From positions 1 through 64,000 of the forward strand of contig JABJEX010000047.1 in assembly GCA_018663035.1 (NCBI GenBank): 64,000 bases of DNA, written 5' to 3'. Each line of letters opens with the position of its first letter. Position 1 is the first letter of the stretch. Source of the stretch: Porticoccaceae bacterium (GTDB lineage Bacteria; Pseudomonadota; Gammaproteobacteria; Pseudomonadales; Porticoccaceae). Under the pieces are notes generated by a model. That model was not told where the DNA came from. It saw nothing but the letters and a program-made list of their open reading frames with translations, and searched no databases. The position numbers and the translations under genes were made by a program. Of the stretch, positions 43,921-53,049 are shown one piece after another.

Positions 43921-45225
43921 CTAAAGGGCTCTGCTAAAAATCCGTGAATTGCGTTGATAGTTGTAGAGCGACTGTCGCTGTTCCGGCAAATCAGTTACCG
44001 CTGCTTCCACAAAACCCTTTTCTAAAAACCAATGTGCAGTTTGCGTAGTCAGTACGAACAATCGCTCCATACCGATGTTTTTAGCGTCTGCAGCAATGCT
44101 ATCAAACAGCCTTGAGGCTATGCCCTGGCCATGGAACTCTGGATGGGTCGCAACACAGGCAAGTTCTCCGACCCTATTGTCTGCAGTCGGATACAGGGCC
44201 GCGCAACCCAGCAGCAACCCCTCAGGATGAACCACTACTTTAAAGCGGGCAATCTCATTTTCCAGCAGCTCTCTGGAACGTTTAACTAGTACCTGCTGCT
44301 CTTCCAGCGGGCTAATCAAATTAATAATGCCAGCCACATCATCGATGGTTGCCGGTCTGATCACTTCAGAGTGATCTTTCATGATTAGTGTGCCACTGCC
44401 GTCTCTGGTAAACAGCTCTGATAGCAGGGCGCCATCTTCAGCACAGCCGACCAGATGTACACGGTCCACTCCATGGGTACAGGCGCGATAGGCGCTGACT
44501 AGCAGCTGCTGCTCTTCGCTGTGCTTGCACTCAGTCAGCAGCGCTTTAACCTCTGGCAATGAAAGATTGCGCAGCAGTTCACCCTTCTCAAGAATACCTG
44601 GCGCTTCGCTGACCAGAATAAGCTTCTCCGCTTTCAGGCTTATTGCTACCTCTGCGGCTACATTCTGAAAATTGAGATTAAAGGCTTCGCCTGTTGGCGA
44701 AAAACCAACCGGAGAGAGTAATACCAGAGAGCCATCGACAAGCTGTTGCTGAATTGCAATGGCGTCAATCCGCCTGACTTCACCTGTAAGTTGGAAGTCA
44801 ATCCCATCGCGGACTCCCACAGGTTTTGCAGTGATAAAATTACCGCCTATAACGCGGATTCTTGCACCATGCATTGGCGAGTTGGGTAGACCCATGGACA
44901 GCTCGGACTCTATATGCAGTCTGGTGCTACCTACAGCTTCTTTCACGCAGAGCATGGCTTCGCTATCAGTGATGCGCAGTTGATCGTGAAATTTACTTTG
45001 CAGTCCAGCTTGGCTCAGTCGACCATTGGTCTGTGGTCGAGCCCCATGCACCAACACCAGACGAATGCCCAAGCTCTGCAGTAGAGCAATATCATGCACA
45101 ATGCTATGAAAGTTGGCGTGCGCAACCGCATCACCGCCAAGGGCGATAACGAAGGTTTTGCCTCTGTGGGCATGTATATAGGGAGAGGTCTGGCGAAAGA
45201 ACTCTAGGTAACCGTTTGTGTTCAT
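43921..45225 (-). CDS. argA: Amino-acid N-acetyltransferase (N-acetylglutamate synthase)
   Basis: N-terminal AAK domain (YIHAHRGKTFVIALGGDAVAH), C-terminal GNAT (ACVATHPEFHGQGIASRLFDSI). Confidence 0.96.
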   Translation of the reverse strand: MNTNGYLEFFRQTSPYIHAHRGKTFVIALGGDAVAHANFHSIVHDIALLQSLGIRLVLVHGARPQTNGRLSQAGLQSKFHDQLRITDSEAMLCVKEAVGSTRLHIESELSMGLPNSPMHGARIRVIGGNFITAKPVGVRDGIDFQLTGEVRRIDAIAIQQQLVDGSLVLLSPVGFSPTGEAFNLNFQNVAAEVAISLKAEKLILVSEAPGILEKGELLRNLSLPEVKALLTECKHSEEQQLLVSAYRACTHGVDRVHLVGCAEDGALLSELFTRDGSGTLIMKDHSEVIRPATIDDVAGIINLISPLEEQQVLVKRSRELLENEIARFKVVVHPEGLLLGCAALYPTADNRVGELACVATHPEFHGQGIASRLFDSIAADAKNIGMERLFVLTTQTAHWFLEKGFVEAAVTDLPEQRQSLYNYQRNSRIFSRAL

Positions 45226-45404
45226 GGCTGCGATTATATCATGCGTTGTGGTACAAGTAGCCTAGTATTGAAGTGCTCTGCTGATCGGCGAAATAAACTT
45301 ACACAGCACATCTCAGGCGAGTAAACTATGGATGATTAAGACGCCTAATCCGAACTAGCAAGTGCGAGCCAAGCCCACAGAACTAAATTAACCATGACAG
45401 TGCA

Positions 45405-48308
45405 ATGAGTGAAATCGAGACACCACATTTACTAGAAAAAACCTACCAGCGTTATTTAGAGCGTTTTGGCCATATTGGTGCACAGTCTCAGTGGTTGCAG
45501 GAAAAATTACAGGATCCGATTTTCGCTGGACAACTTCAGCTGGTGTGGAGCTGCAGTGATTTTGTTGCAGAGCAGTGTATAGCGGCGCCCGCTCTGTTTA
45601 GAGAGCTGGTTGACAGTGGTGATTTGCAGCGAGCATACGATTCAGATCATTACCTAACCCTGATGGCCACCCGAACTAAACTGTTAGCAGATAATCCTTC
45701 AGAGGAGCATTTGCATCGCCAATTAAGACAGTTTCGTCTGCGCGAGATGTTGCGGATTATCTGGCGAGATTTTACGCGCTTGGCCTCAATGCGCGACACT
45801 ACCAAGGATGTCACCCTGCTCGCAGAGGCCTGTATTAACGGCGCACTGGAATATTTGCATCCAGTCACGGCGGCGGAGCTAGGCACGCCAATCGGCCGAT
45901 CTGGCCGGGAGCAGCAGCTGTCAGTTATAGCTATGGGCAAAATGGGGGCTCAGGAGCTAAATCTCTCGTCAGATATAGACCTTATTTTTGCCTACCCAGA
46001 ATCAGGCGAGACTCAGGGCGCCAAGAAAACCGTCTCCAATCAGGAGTTTTTTCTACGCCTTGGTCAGAGACTAATTGCTGCGTTGGATCGACAAACCGCT
46101 GATGGGTTTGTATTTCGTGTGGATATGCGCCTGCGACCCTACGGCCAGAGCGGTAGCCTAGTGCTCAATTTTGCGGCTCTGGAGGAGTACTACTTAACTC
46201 AGGGTCGCGACTGGGAGCGCTATGCAATGATTAAAGCCCGTGTCGTGGCTGGTGCTTCGGCAGATGCGGCCTATTTGCACGAGATGTTGCAGCCCTTTAT
46301 CTATCGCAGGTATCTGGATTACGGTTCGATCGAATCGCTTAGAGATTTAAAGCGTACCATTAATCGCGAGGTCAGCCGCAAAGGTATGCAGGACAATATA
46401 AAGCTTGGCTCAGGGGGGATTAGGGAGGTCGAGTTTATTGCCCAGACCTTCCAGCTGATTCGCGGTGGCCGCGATAGTCGCTTGCAAACTCAATCGTTGC
46501 ATAGGGTACTGAGTGTTTTGGCTGAAGAAAAGCTGTTGCCGGAGCCCGAGTACCAAAACCTCTGTGCTGCCTATGAATTTTTGCGCAATACCGAGCATGC
46601 TATTCAGGGCATGGCTGACAAACAAACTCAGCAGCTTCCCCAAGATGAGTTGAGTCAACAGCGGCTGGCAACACTGATGGGATACACAGGCTGGATCTCT
46701 TTCTATCAGCAGCTACAGCAATGGCGCCAGCATGTCAGCGATAGCTTTGCGGCGATTATTTCGGAGCCTAATACAGCGCCTGAAACGGTTCAGTTGGATC
46801 TGCAGACTAACTGGCCGACCGAGCCAGAGCCTCAAGAGATAGCGCAATACCTAGAACAGCTCGGCTATCAGCAAGTGCAGGATACCAGCGATGTACTCGC
46901 GGATATGTACCACAGCCGAGCGGTTCAAAAGCTGGAAGAGCTACCTAGAATTAGGCTGGCTACACTGATGCCCAGACTATTGGAAGCTTGCGCTCAGCGA
47001 GAGAATAATGATCAAACATTACTGCGGGTACTAGGTCTTGTTCAGGTGATTCTGCGGCGCAGTGCCTACCTGGCACTATTGGTTGAAAATAATCAGGCGC
47101 TGCATCAGCTGTGTATTCTCTGCGAGCGCAGTGGCTGGATTGCCGACGAGCTCACCGCTTACCCGGCGCTACTTGATGAGTTATTAGATCCTCGCACCCT
47201 GTACAGCATTCCGCAAAAGCAGCATCTGCGGGACCAGCTTCGTCAACAGACCATGCGAATTGCCAGTGAAGACTTAGAGCAGCAGATGGAAGTGATTCGC
47301 TACTACTGCCGATCCTACACATTGCGTGCTGCAGCCTGTGAGGTCACCGACGCACTGCCACTAATGCAGGTCAGCGACTATCTAACTTGGATTGCCGAGG
47401 TGGTAGTTGAGCATGTGGTTAACGTAGCCTGGGATCAGCTGTTAGCAACTTACGGGAATCCAGTGATCAATGAGAGTGCAGATGCTGCCCTGAGCACCAG
47501 TCAAACACCGGGTTTTATTGTCGTCGCCTATGGCAAGATGGGCGGCATAGAAATGGGTTACAAGTCTGACCTCGATCTAGTGTTCTTACACAATGGTCAG
47601 GCCTCCCAGATGACCGATGGGCCGCGCAGCATAGATACGGGCACTTTTTTTATGCGCCTGGGACAGCGTATTATCCACATGTTAGCGACCTCTACTCCCT
47701 CGGGCATTGCCTACGAAATTGATATGCGCCTGAGGCCCTCAGGTAATTCAGGGCTATTGGTATCCAGCTTAAAAGGCTTTGAAAAATACCAGCAAACTGA
47801 TGCTTGGACCTGGGAGCATCAAGCCCTAGTGCGCTCACGCGTGGTCGCCGGAGACGAGCAGTTGGCTGCTGCCTATGATCTGGTGCGCGAAAATACGCTC
47901 AAGCAGAAAAGAGCACAGCAATCTGTGGTACGCGAAGTGCAAGAAATGCGAGAAAAAATGCGCAAACACCTAGGTCAGGGCACCAAAGATGGCAAATTCT
48001 CTCTCAAGCAAGGCAGCGGAGGTATCGTCGATATTGAATTTATGGTTCAATTTGCAGTCTTGGCTTGGTCTCACGAACATCCACAGCTTACTCGCTGGAG
48101 CGATACGATCCGTATACTAGAGTCTCTGGCTCAATCTGGACTGTTATCTGATCATAAATCTCTCCAGTTGATAGACGCGTACAAGAGTTACCGTTCCGCA
48201 GGGCATAGATTACAGCTGCAAAATCAGCAGGCCGAGGTGGCGATATCTGAATTTGTGGCGGAGCGCAAAGTAGTGGCAGATCTGTGGCAGGCGTTATTTA
48301 AAAGTTAA
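45405..48308 (+). CDS. glnE: Bifunctional glutamine synthetase adenylyltransferase/deadenylase
   Basis: Two nucleotidyltransferase modules: LSVIAMGKMGAQELNLSSDIDLIF and VVAYGKMGGIEMGYKSDLDLVFLH. Confidence 0.97.
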   Translation: MSEIETPHLLEKTYQRYLERFGHIGAQSQWLQEKLQDPIFAGQLQLVWSCSDFVAEQCIAAPALFRELVDSGDLQRAYDSDHYLTLMATRTKLLADNPSEEHLHRQLRQFRLREMLRIIWRDFTRLASMRDTTKDVTLLAEACINGALEYLHPVTAAELGTPIGRSGREQQLSVIAMGKMGAQELNLSSDIDLIFAYPESGETQGAKKTVSNQEFFLRLGQRLIAALDRQTADGFVFRVDMRLRPYGQSGSLVLNFAALEEYYLTQGRDWERYAMIKARVVAGASADAAYLHEMLQPFIYRRYLDYGSIESLRDLKRTINREVSRKGMQDNIKLGSGGIREVEFIAQTFQLIRGGRDSRLQTQSLHRVLSVLAEEKLLPEPEYQNLCAAYEFLRNTEHAIQGMADKQTQQLPQDELSQQRLATLMGYTGWISFYQQLQQWRQHVSDSFAAIISEPNTAPETVQLDLQTNWPTEPEPQEIAQYLEQLGYQQVQDTSDVLADMYHSRAVQKLEELPRIRLATLMPRLLEACAQRENNDQTLLRVLGLVQVILRRSAYLALLVENNQALHQLCILCERSGWIADELTAYPALLDELLDPRTLYSIPQKQHLRDQLRQQTMRIASEDLEQQMEVIRYYCRSYTLRAAACEVTDALPLMQVSDYLTWIAEVVVEHVVNVAWDQLLATYGNPVINESADAALSTSQTPGFIVVAYGKMGGIEMGYKSDLDLVFLHNGQASQMTDGPRSIDTGTFFMRLGQRIIHMLATSTPSGIAYEIDMRLRPSGNSGLLVSSLKGFEKYQQTDAWTWEHQALVRSRVVAGDEQLAAAYDLVRENTLKQKRAQQSVVREVQEMREKMRKHLGQGTKDGKFSLKQGSGGIVDIEFMVQFAVLAWSHEHPQLTRWSDTIRILESLAQSGLLSDHKSLQLIDAYKSYRSAGHRLQLQNQQAEVAISEFVAERKVVADLWQALFKS

Positions 48309-48328
48309 TAATTGAGAGGAATTGGTCG

Positions 48329-49258
48329 ATGTCGTTTTCAGACCGCGATGGTTTTATTTGGATGGATGGTGAAATGGTCGACTGGCGAGATGCTCAGACT
48401 CATTTTCTGACCTCGTCACTGCACTATGGCAACGCCGTTTTTGAGGGCATTCGGGCCTATCCGACGGCCAATTCTGGCACCTGCGTATTTCGTCTAGAAG
48501 ATCATATTAAACGCCTGTTTAACTCTGCAAAAATCCTACATATGCAGATTCCTTTTACTCAGGAAGAAATCTGTGAAGCCCACCGCGAAGTGATTAGAGT
48601 TAACAATCTAGATGCGGCCTATATCCGTCCTCTGGTCTTCTTGGGCTCTGAGGGCATGGGCCTACGCGCTGAGGGCCTCAAAGTACATGTTGGTATTGCG
48701 GCTTGGGATTGGCCCTCTTATATGTCGCCAGAGACATTGGAGGCTGGTTTAAAGGTGCGCACATCCTCTTACACAAGACATCATGTCAATATCACCATGG
48801 TTAAGGCCAAGGCCAGCGGCAACTATGTCAATAGTATGCTGGCGCTGAGAGAGGCTCTGGATTCCGGCTGTGACGAAGCCATTATGCTCGACCCAGAAGG
48901 TTATGTTGCTGAGGGTAGCGCCGAGAACTTCTTTATTGTTAGAGATGGGGTGATTTACACGCCCGATCTCACCTCTTGTCTTGACGGTTTGACCAGAGAC
49001 ACGGTGTTTAAACTAGCTGCTGATCATGGCATCGAGATACGCGAAAAGCGCATCTCACGAGATGAGGTGTATATCTCCGACGAGGCATTCTTTACAGGCA
49101 CTGCGGCAGAGGTTGTGCCCATTCGTGAATACGATAGCCGAATTATAGGTAGCGGTGCGCGCGGGCCGGTTACAACAGTGTTACAGGCGGCCTATTTTGA
49201 TCTGGTGCGTGGCAAAAATGATAAGTATCAGCACTGGCTAGCGCCAGTTGCTAACTAA
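48329..49258 (+). CDS. ilvE: Branched-chain amino-acid aminotransferase
   Basis: SLHYGNAVFEGIRAYPT; VKAKASGNYVNSMLALREAL; EVYISDEAFFTGTAAEVVPI. Confidence 0.97.
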   Translation: MSFSDRDGFIWMDGEMVDWRDAQTHFLTSSLHYGNAVFEGIRAYPTANSGTCVFRLEDHIKRLFNSAKILHMQIPFTQEEICEAHREVIRVNNLDAAYIRPLVFLGSEGMGLRAEGLKVHVGIAAWDWPSYMSPETLEAGLKVRTSSYTRHHVNITMVKAKASGNYVNSMLALREALDSGCDEAIMLDPEGYVAEGSAENFFIVRDGVIYTPDLTSCLDGLTRDTVFKLAADHGIEIREKRISRDEVYISDEAFFTGTAAEVVPIREYDSRIIGSGARGPVTTVLQAAYFDLVRGKNDKYQHWLAPVAN

Positions 49259-49284
49259 TAGACTATAGATTAGGAATATTCCTG

Positions 49285-50019
49285 ATGGCGACGGTAAGCG
49301 AACCAGTCAATGTCCTGTGCATGAAATGGGGCACCAAGTACAAAGCTGACTATGTAAATACGCTGTACTCCATGGTTGCTCGCAATATGAGTAGAGATTT
49401 CCGATTTATCTGTCTGACCGAAGATGGCGCAGGCTTGCATGAAAATGTAGAGGTCTTCCCTCTACCTGAGATTAATGTAGATTTAAACGGCCCTGAGCGT
49501 GGCTGGAACAAGCTCGCGGTGTTTGGTGAAACACTCTACGACCTCAAAGGCAAGGTGCTCTGTTTAGATCTTGATCTGATAATCACTGGTAGTCTGGACG
49601 ACCTGTTTGATTGTCCCGGTGAAGTGATGATTATCAAAGACTGGATTAAAAAAGATGGTACCGGTAATTCTTCGGTGTACCGTTTTGAAGTGGGTGCCCA
49701 TCCAGAGGTGCTGGCCGAATTTGAAAAATCATTCGCGCATATAAAACAGATGCATCGCAATGAGCAGGAATACATGTCTGCGGCCATGATGGCCAAAGGT
49801 GCCTTGGTATACTGGCCCGACCACTGGTGCCGAAGCTTCAAGCGCCACTGTATTAAGCCATGGTCATTTTTATTCGCTCGTGAAACTGGTTTGCCGGCGG
49901 ATACCAGAGTACTGGTCTTCCATGGCAAGCCGGATCCCCATGAAGCGATCGCCGGTGTCAGTGGTAAATGGTATCGACGTTTCAAGCCCGCCACTTGGGT
50001 AGGTGAACACTGGCATTAA
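49285..50019 (+). CDS. Glycosyltransferase-like protein (DLDL motif), tandem paralog 1
   Basis: VNVLCMKWGTKYKADYVNTLYSMVARNMS...KGKVLCLDLDLIITGSLDDLF...WVGEHW. Confidence 0.7.
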   Translation: MATVSEPVNVLCMKWGTKYKADYVNTLYSMVARNMSRDFRFICLTEDGAGLHENVEVFPLPEINVDLNGPERGWNKLAVFGETLYDLKGKVLCLDLDLIITGSLDDLFDCPGEVMIIKDWIKKDGTGNSSVYRFEVGAHPEVLAEFEKSFAHIKQMHRNEQEYMSAAMMAKGALVYWPDHWCRSFKRHCIKPWSFLFARETGLPADTRVLVFHGKPDPHEAIAGVSGKWYRRFKPATWVGEHWH

Positions 50020-50043
50020 TTCGCCCCCACTAGGGAGCCACGG

Positions 50044-50859
50044 ATGGCTAACTCAGAAAAACAGATTATTTGTATATACTGGGGCACCAAATATAGTGCT
50101 GACTATGTGAACCGCCTCTATGGCATGGTCGCTCGCAATATCACTTCGCCCTTCAGTTTTACCTGCTTCACCGACAGCAGTGATAACTTTAGACCCGAAA
50201 TTACAGCTGCGCCCCTGCCGGGACTCAGCTTTGACCTACCAAAAACTAAAAAAGGTATCTGGCCGAAATGCCGGCTTTGGAGTGCAGCGCTCGGGGGTCT
50301 AAAAGGGCCGGTATTATTTTTGGATCTGGATTTGGTAGTGACGAGCAATCTAGATGCCTTCTTTGAATATGGCGATCCAGAGGATGTGATTCTGGCGCGT
50401 AACCCTAGCAACCCGCTCGAGAGGCTTGGTCAGACATCGGTTTACCGTTTTCCAGTGGGAAAACTATTGCCACTGCTTGAGGAGTTTTCCAGTTCACCAC
50501 TGGAAATTGCTGAGCGCTACGAATACGAACAGCGCTATGTAACTCGCAATGCTCCTGGCGGTGTTAAATTTTGGCCCAAGTCTTGGGTCCTGCACTTTCG
50601 CCGAAAATGTCGACGAGTTTTTCCGATTAATTATTTCAAAGTCCCAAAGCTGCCCACTGGTTGCAAGATAGTGATATTTCCGGGGGACCTTAACCCTGCA
50701 GGGGCCATTGAGGGTCGCTACCATGAAGACGAGGCACTTCGCACCCCTAGGGAACATATCAAAATGGCATTCAATGGCCAACGCAAGCGTTCATTAGCGG
50801 CACATTTAAGGCATTATATCTTGCCGACAGGCTGGGTTGAGCAGCACTGGAGAGAGTAG
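50044..50859 (+). CDS. Glycosyltransferase-like protein (DLDL motif), tandem paralog 2
   Basis: KQIICIYWGTKYSADYVNRLYGMVARNIT...KGPVLFLDLDLVVTSNLDAFF...WVEQHW. Confidence 0.7.
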   Translation: MANSEKQIICIYWGTKYSADYVNRLYGMVARNITSPFSFTCFTDSSDNFRPEITAAPLPGLSFDLPKTKKGIWPKCRLWSAALGGLKGPVLFLDLDLVVTSNLDAFFEYGDPEDVILARNPSNPLERLGQTSVYRFPVGKLLPLLEEFSSSPLEIAERYEYEQRYVTRNAPGGVKFWPKSWVLHFRRKCRRVFPINYFKVPKLPTGCKIVIFPGDLNPAGAIEGRYHEDEALRTPREHIKMAFNGQRKRSLAAHLRHYILPTGWVEQHWRE

Positions 50860-50910
50860 TTTTTCAGCGGTATTAACCGAGCTTTGCCCTGCTATTGCTC
50901 GCAGTGAGGT

Positions 50911-51570
50911 TCATTTTCTCTCATAGCCAAAGGCGGCAAAATCCTCACTGTAGATACTGTTGATAATCTGCAGAGACTCGGTACTGATCGCGGGGGGTGG
51001 CTTGATAGCGCCGGTGCTATTAGCACGATTGCTAAAGTCAAAGCCCGTGGCACTGGCAAAGGCCTCCATCTCCTCAGGCCGATCCATTTTGTAGATATTG
51101 AGTCTTGCAGGGTCGGCGCCTAGATCTTTTAAGAACCAATAGTTGGGATGGTTAAGAATCCAATACTGGGGCTGAATATGTTCATCCTGCCAGTAACATT
51201 TTTCTAGCAGTTTGACATAGTCGTCAAAAGAGGTGTTGATCAATGCCTGTTGAATTTCAAGATCGCTATTGTGTTTTAACGAGAGTCCCATGTAAGGAAA
51301 AAAAACACGCTGCGGCTTTTCCCACTTAAAGGGTTTGCCAAGATCTATGTTCTGGGGAATCTTCTGGAATTTGTCTTTATAAAGTGAAATCGCTTTTTGA
51401 TAGGGGTCTCTGACAGTAAAGTGAACCTCTGGGCGACTATATTTAGTCAGCAAGCGAGTCTTGTAGCGTTTGATCTTGGTGAAATTTGGCGTTTTCTTAA
51501 AAGAGGAAAACATTACTTTAAAATTGGTAACCACCAGATTATTGCTGTTATCCACAGTAAAATACGGCAT
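50911..51570 (-). CDS. Sulfotransferase-like family protein
   Basis: VHFTVRDPYQKAISLYKDKFQ resembles the 3'-phosphosulfate-binding RDPxxRxxSxY motif; weak N-terminal NFKVMFSS site. Confidence 0.6.
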   Translation of the reverse strand: MPYFTVDNSNNLVVTNFKVMFSSFKKTPNFTKIKRYKTRLLTKYSRPEVHFTVRDPYQKAISLYKDKFQKIPQNIDLGKPFKWEKPQRVFFPYMGLSLKHNSDLEIQQALINTSFDDYVKLLEKCYWQDEHIQPQYWILNHPNYWFLKDLGADPARLNIYKMDRPEEMEAFASATGFDFSNRANSTGAIKPPPAISTESLQIINSIYSEDFAAFGYERK

Positions 51571-51745
51571 TGAGATGCTCTTCTTATAAGAAAACGTTGG
51601 AACAAAATAATATCTTATTATCGATGCAGATAAAAAATAAAATAGCCTTTGCTGGCCGATTGAAGCTATTAATCTGTCAATCGCCCTATGACTTTGCTAA
51701 CTTACTGCACAGGCTCCACAACTCAAACTGCAATCGGTATTGTGA

Positions 51746-53044
51746 ATGACTTTAAGTAGGCTCCTCTACACGACGATCCTCTATTTATTGAGCCCCGTGA
51801 TTATGCTGCGGTTAATGTACCGTGCACTAAAGTCTCCGGCTTATGCCGAACGCTGGGCTGAACGCTTTGGTTGGTATGACTCTATTGATAGCGACAACGT
51901 TATTTGGTTGCATGCGGTTTCTGTCGGCGAGACGCTGGCCGCCGCACCTCTGATAAAAGCCTTACAAAACACCTATCCCGATAGCCGCCTTTTGGTGACC
52001 TGTATGACACCCACAGGGTCCGAACGCATTCAGGCGTTGTTTGGGGACTCTATTGAGCACAGCTATGCACCCTATGATATGCCCCATGCTGTGGCCAGAT
52101 TTTTAGCAGTATTTAAGCCTAAACTGTTAATTGTCATGGAGACCGAGCTCTGGCCAAATACTATAGCTGCCTGTACCAAGCGGCATATTCCGGTAATTCT
52201 AGCTAACGCCAGACTGTCAGAAAAATCTGCTCGGGGCTACGGCAAAATAACCTCTATAGTGAAACCAATGTTGCAGTCAATGACCTCTGTCGTGGCTCAG
52301 CACCCAGATGATGGGGCTAGATTTGCAGCGCTGGGTCTGCCGCCGCAGTCGCTATCTGTCAGTGGCAATATTAAATTTGATCTAAACCTAGACGAGGGGC
52401 TACAGATTCAGGCAGATAAGTTGGCTGCCGAGTGGCGTGGCTTTCAGCAACGTAAGGTTTGGTTGGTAGCCAGCACCCACAGGGGTGAAGACGAAATTGT
52501 ATTGCAGGCCTTCAAAAAAATAGTGGCTGCTATGACAACGCCGCCACTATTAGTGCTAGTACCCAGACATCCAGAGCGCTTTAATCAGGTAGCAGAGCTC
52601 TGCGGAGAGGCCGGTTTCAAAGTTGCTCGGCGCAGCGTTCAGCAGTCTGTAGAGCAGGCAGATATTCTGTTGGGAGATACCATGGGTGAACTCATGAGTT
52701 TCTTTGGCGCCTGCGATGTGGCCTTTGTGGGCGGCAGTTTAGTACCCAATGGCGGTCACAATATGATCGAGCCAGCAGCCTGGGGTGTGCCTATTCTAAG
52801 CGGCCCCCACCTGTTTAATTTTTCTGAGGCCTCAAGGCTACTGATTGAGGGTCGAGCCATGCGAGTTTGCGAAGGCGCCGAGTCTGTGAACCGCGCAGAT
52901 AGCCTAGCCGGTGAATGTATAGAGATATTGCAAAATCAGTCACTAGCGACTGAGATGGGTAATGCCGCGCGCCGAATCGCAGAGGCCAATCGCGGCGCGT
53001 TAAATAAACTCCTTAAAGTTATCGATGATAACCTTAAGGAATAG
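51746..53044 (+). CDS. waaA: 3-deoxy-D-manno-octulosonic acid transferase
   Basis: YAERWAERFGWYD; WLHAVSVGETLAAAPLIKAL; VMETELWPNTIAACTKRHIPVILANARLSEKSARGY; GGHNMIEPAAWGVPILSGPH. Confidence 0.96.
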   Translation: MTLSRLLYTTILYLLSPVIMLRLMYRALKSPAYAERWAERFGWYDSIDSDNVIWLHAVSVGETLAAAPLIKALQNTYPDSRLLVTCMTPTGSERIQALFGDSIEHSYAPYDMPHAVARFLAVFKPKLLIVMETELWPNTIAACTKRHIPVILANARLSEKSARGYGKITSIVKPMLQSMTSVVAQHPDDGARFAALGLPPQSLSVSGNIKFDLNLDEGLQIQADKLAAEWRGFQQRKVWLVASTHRGEDEIVLQAFKKIVAAMTTPPLLVLVPRHPERFNQVAELCGEAGFKVARRSVQQSVEQADILLGDTMGELMSFFGACDVAFVGGSLVPNGGHNMIEPAAWGVPILSGPHLFNFSEASRLLIEGRAMRVCEGAESVNRADSLAGECIEILQNQSLATEMGNAARRIAEANRGALNKLLKVIDDNLKE

Positions 53045-53049
53045 GCCAA

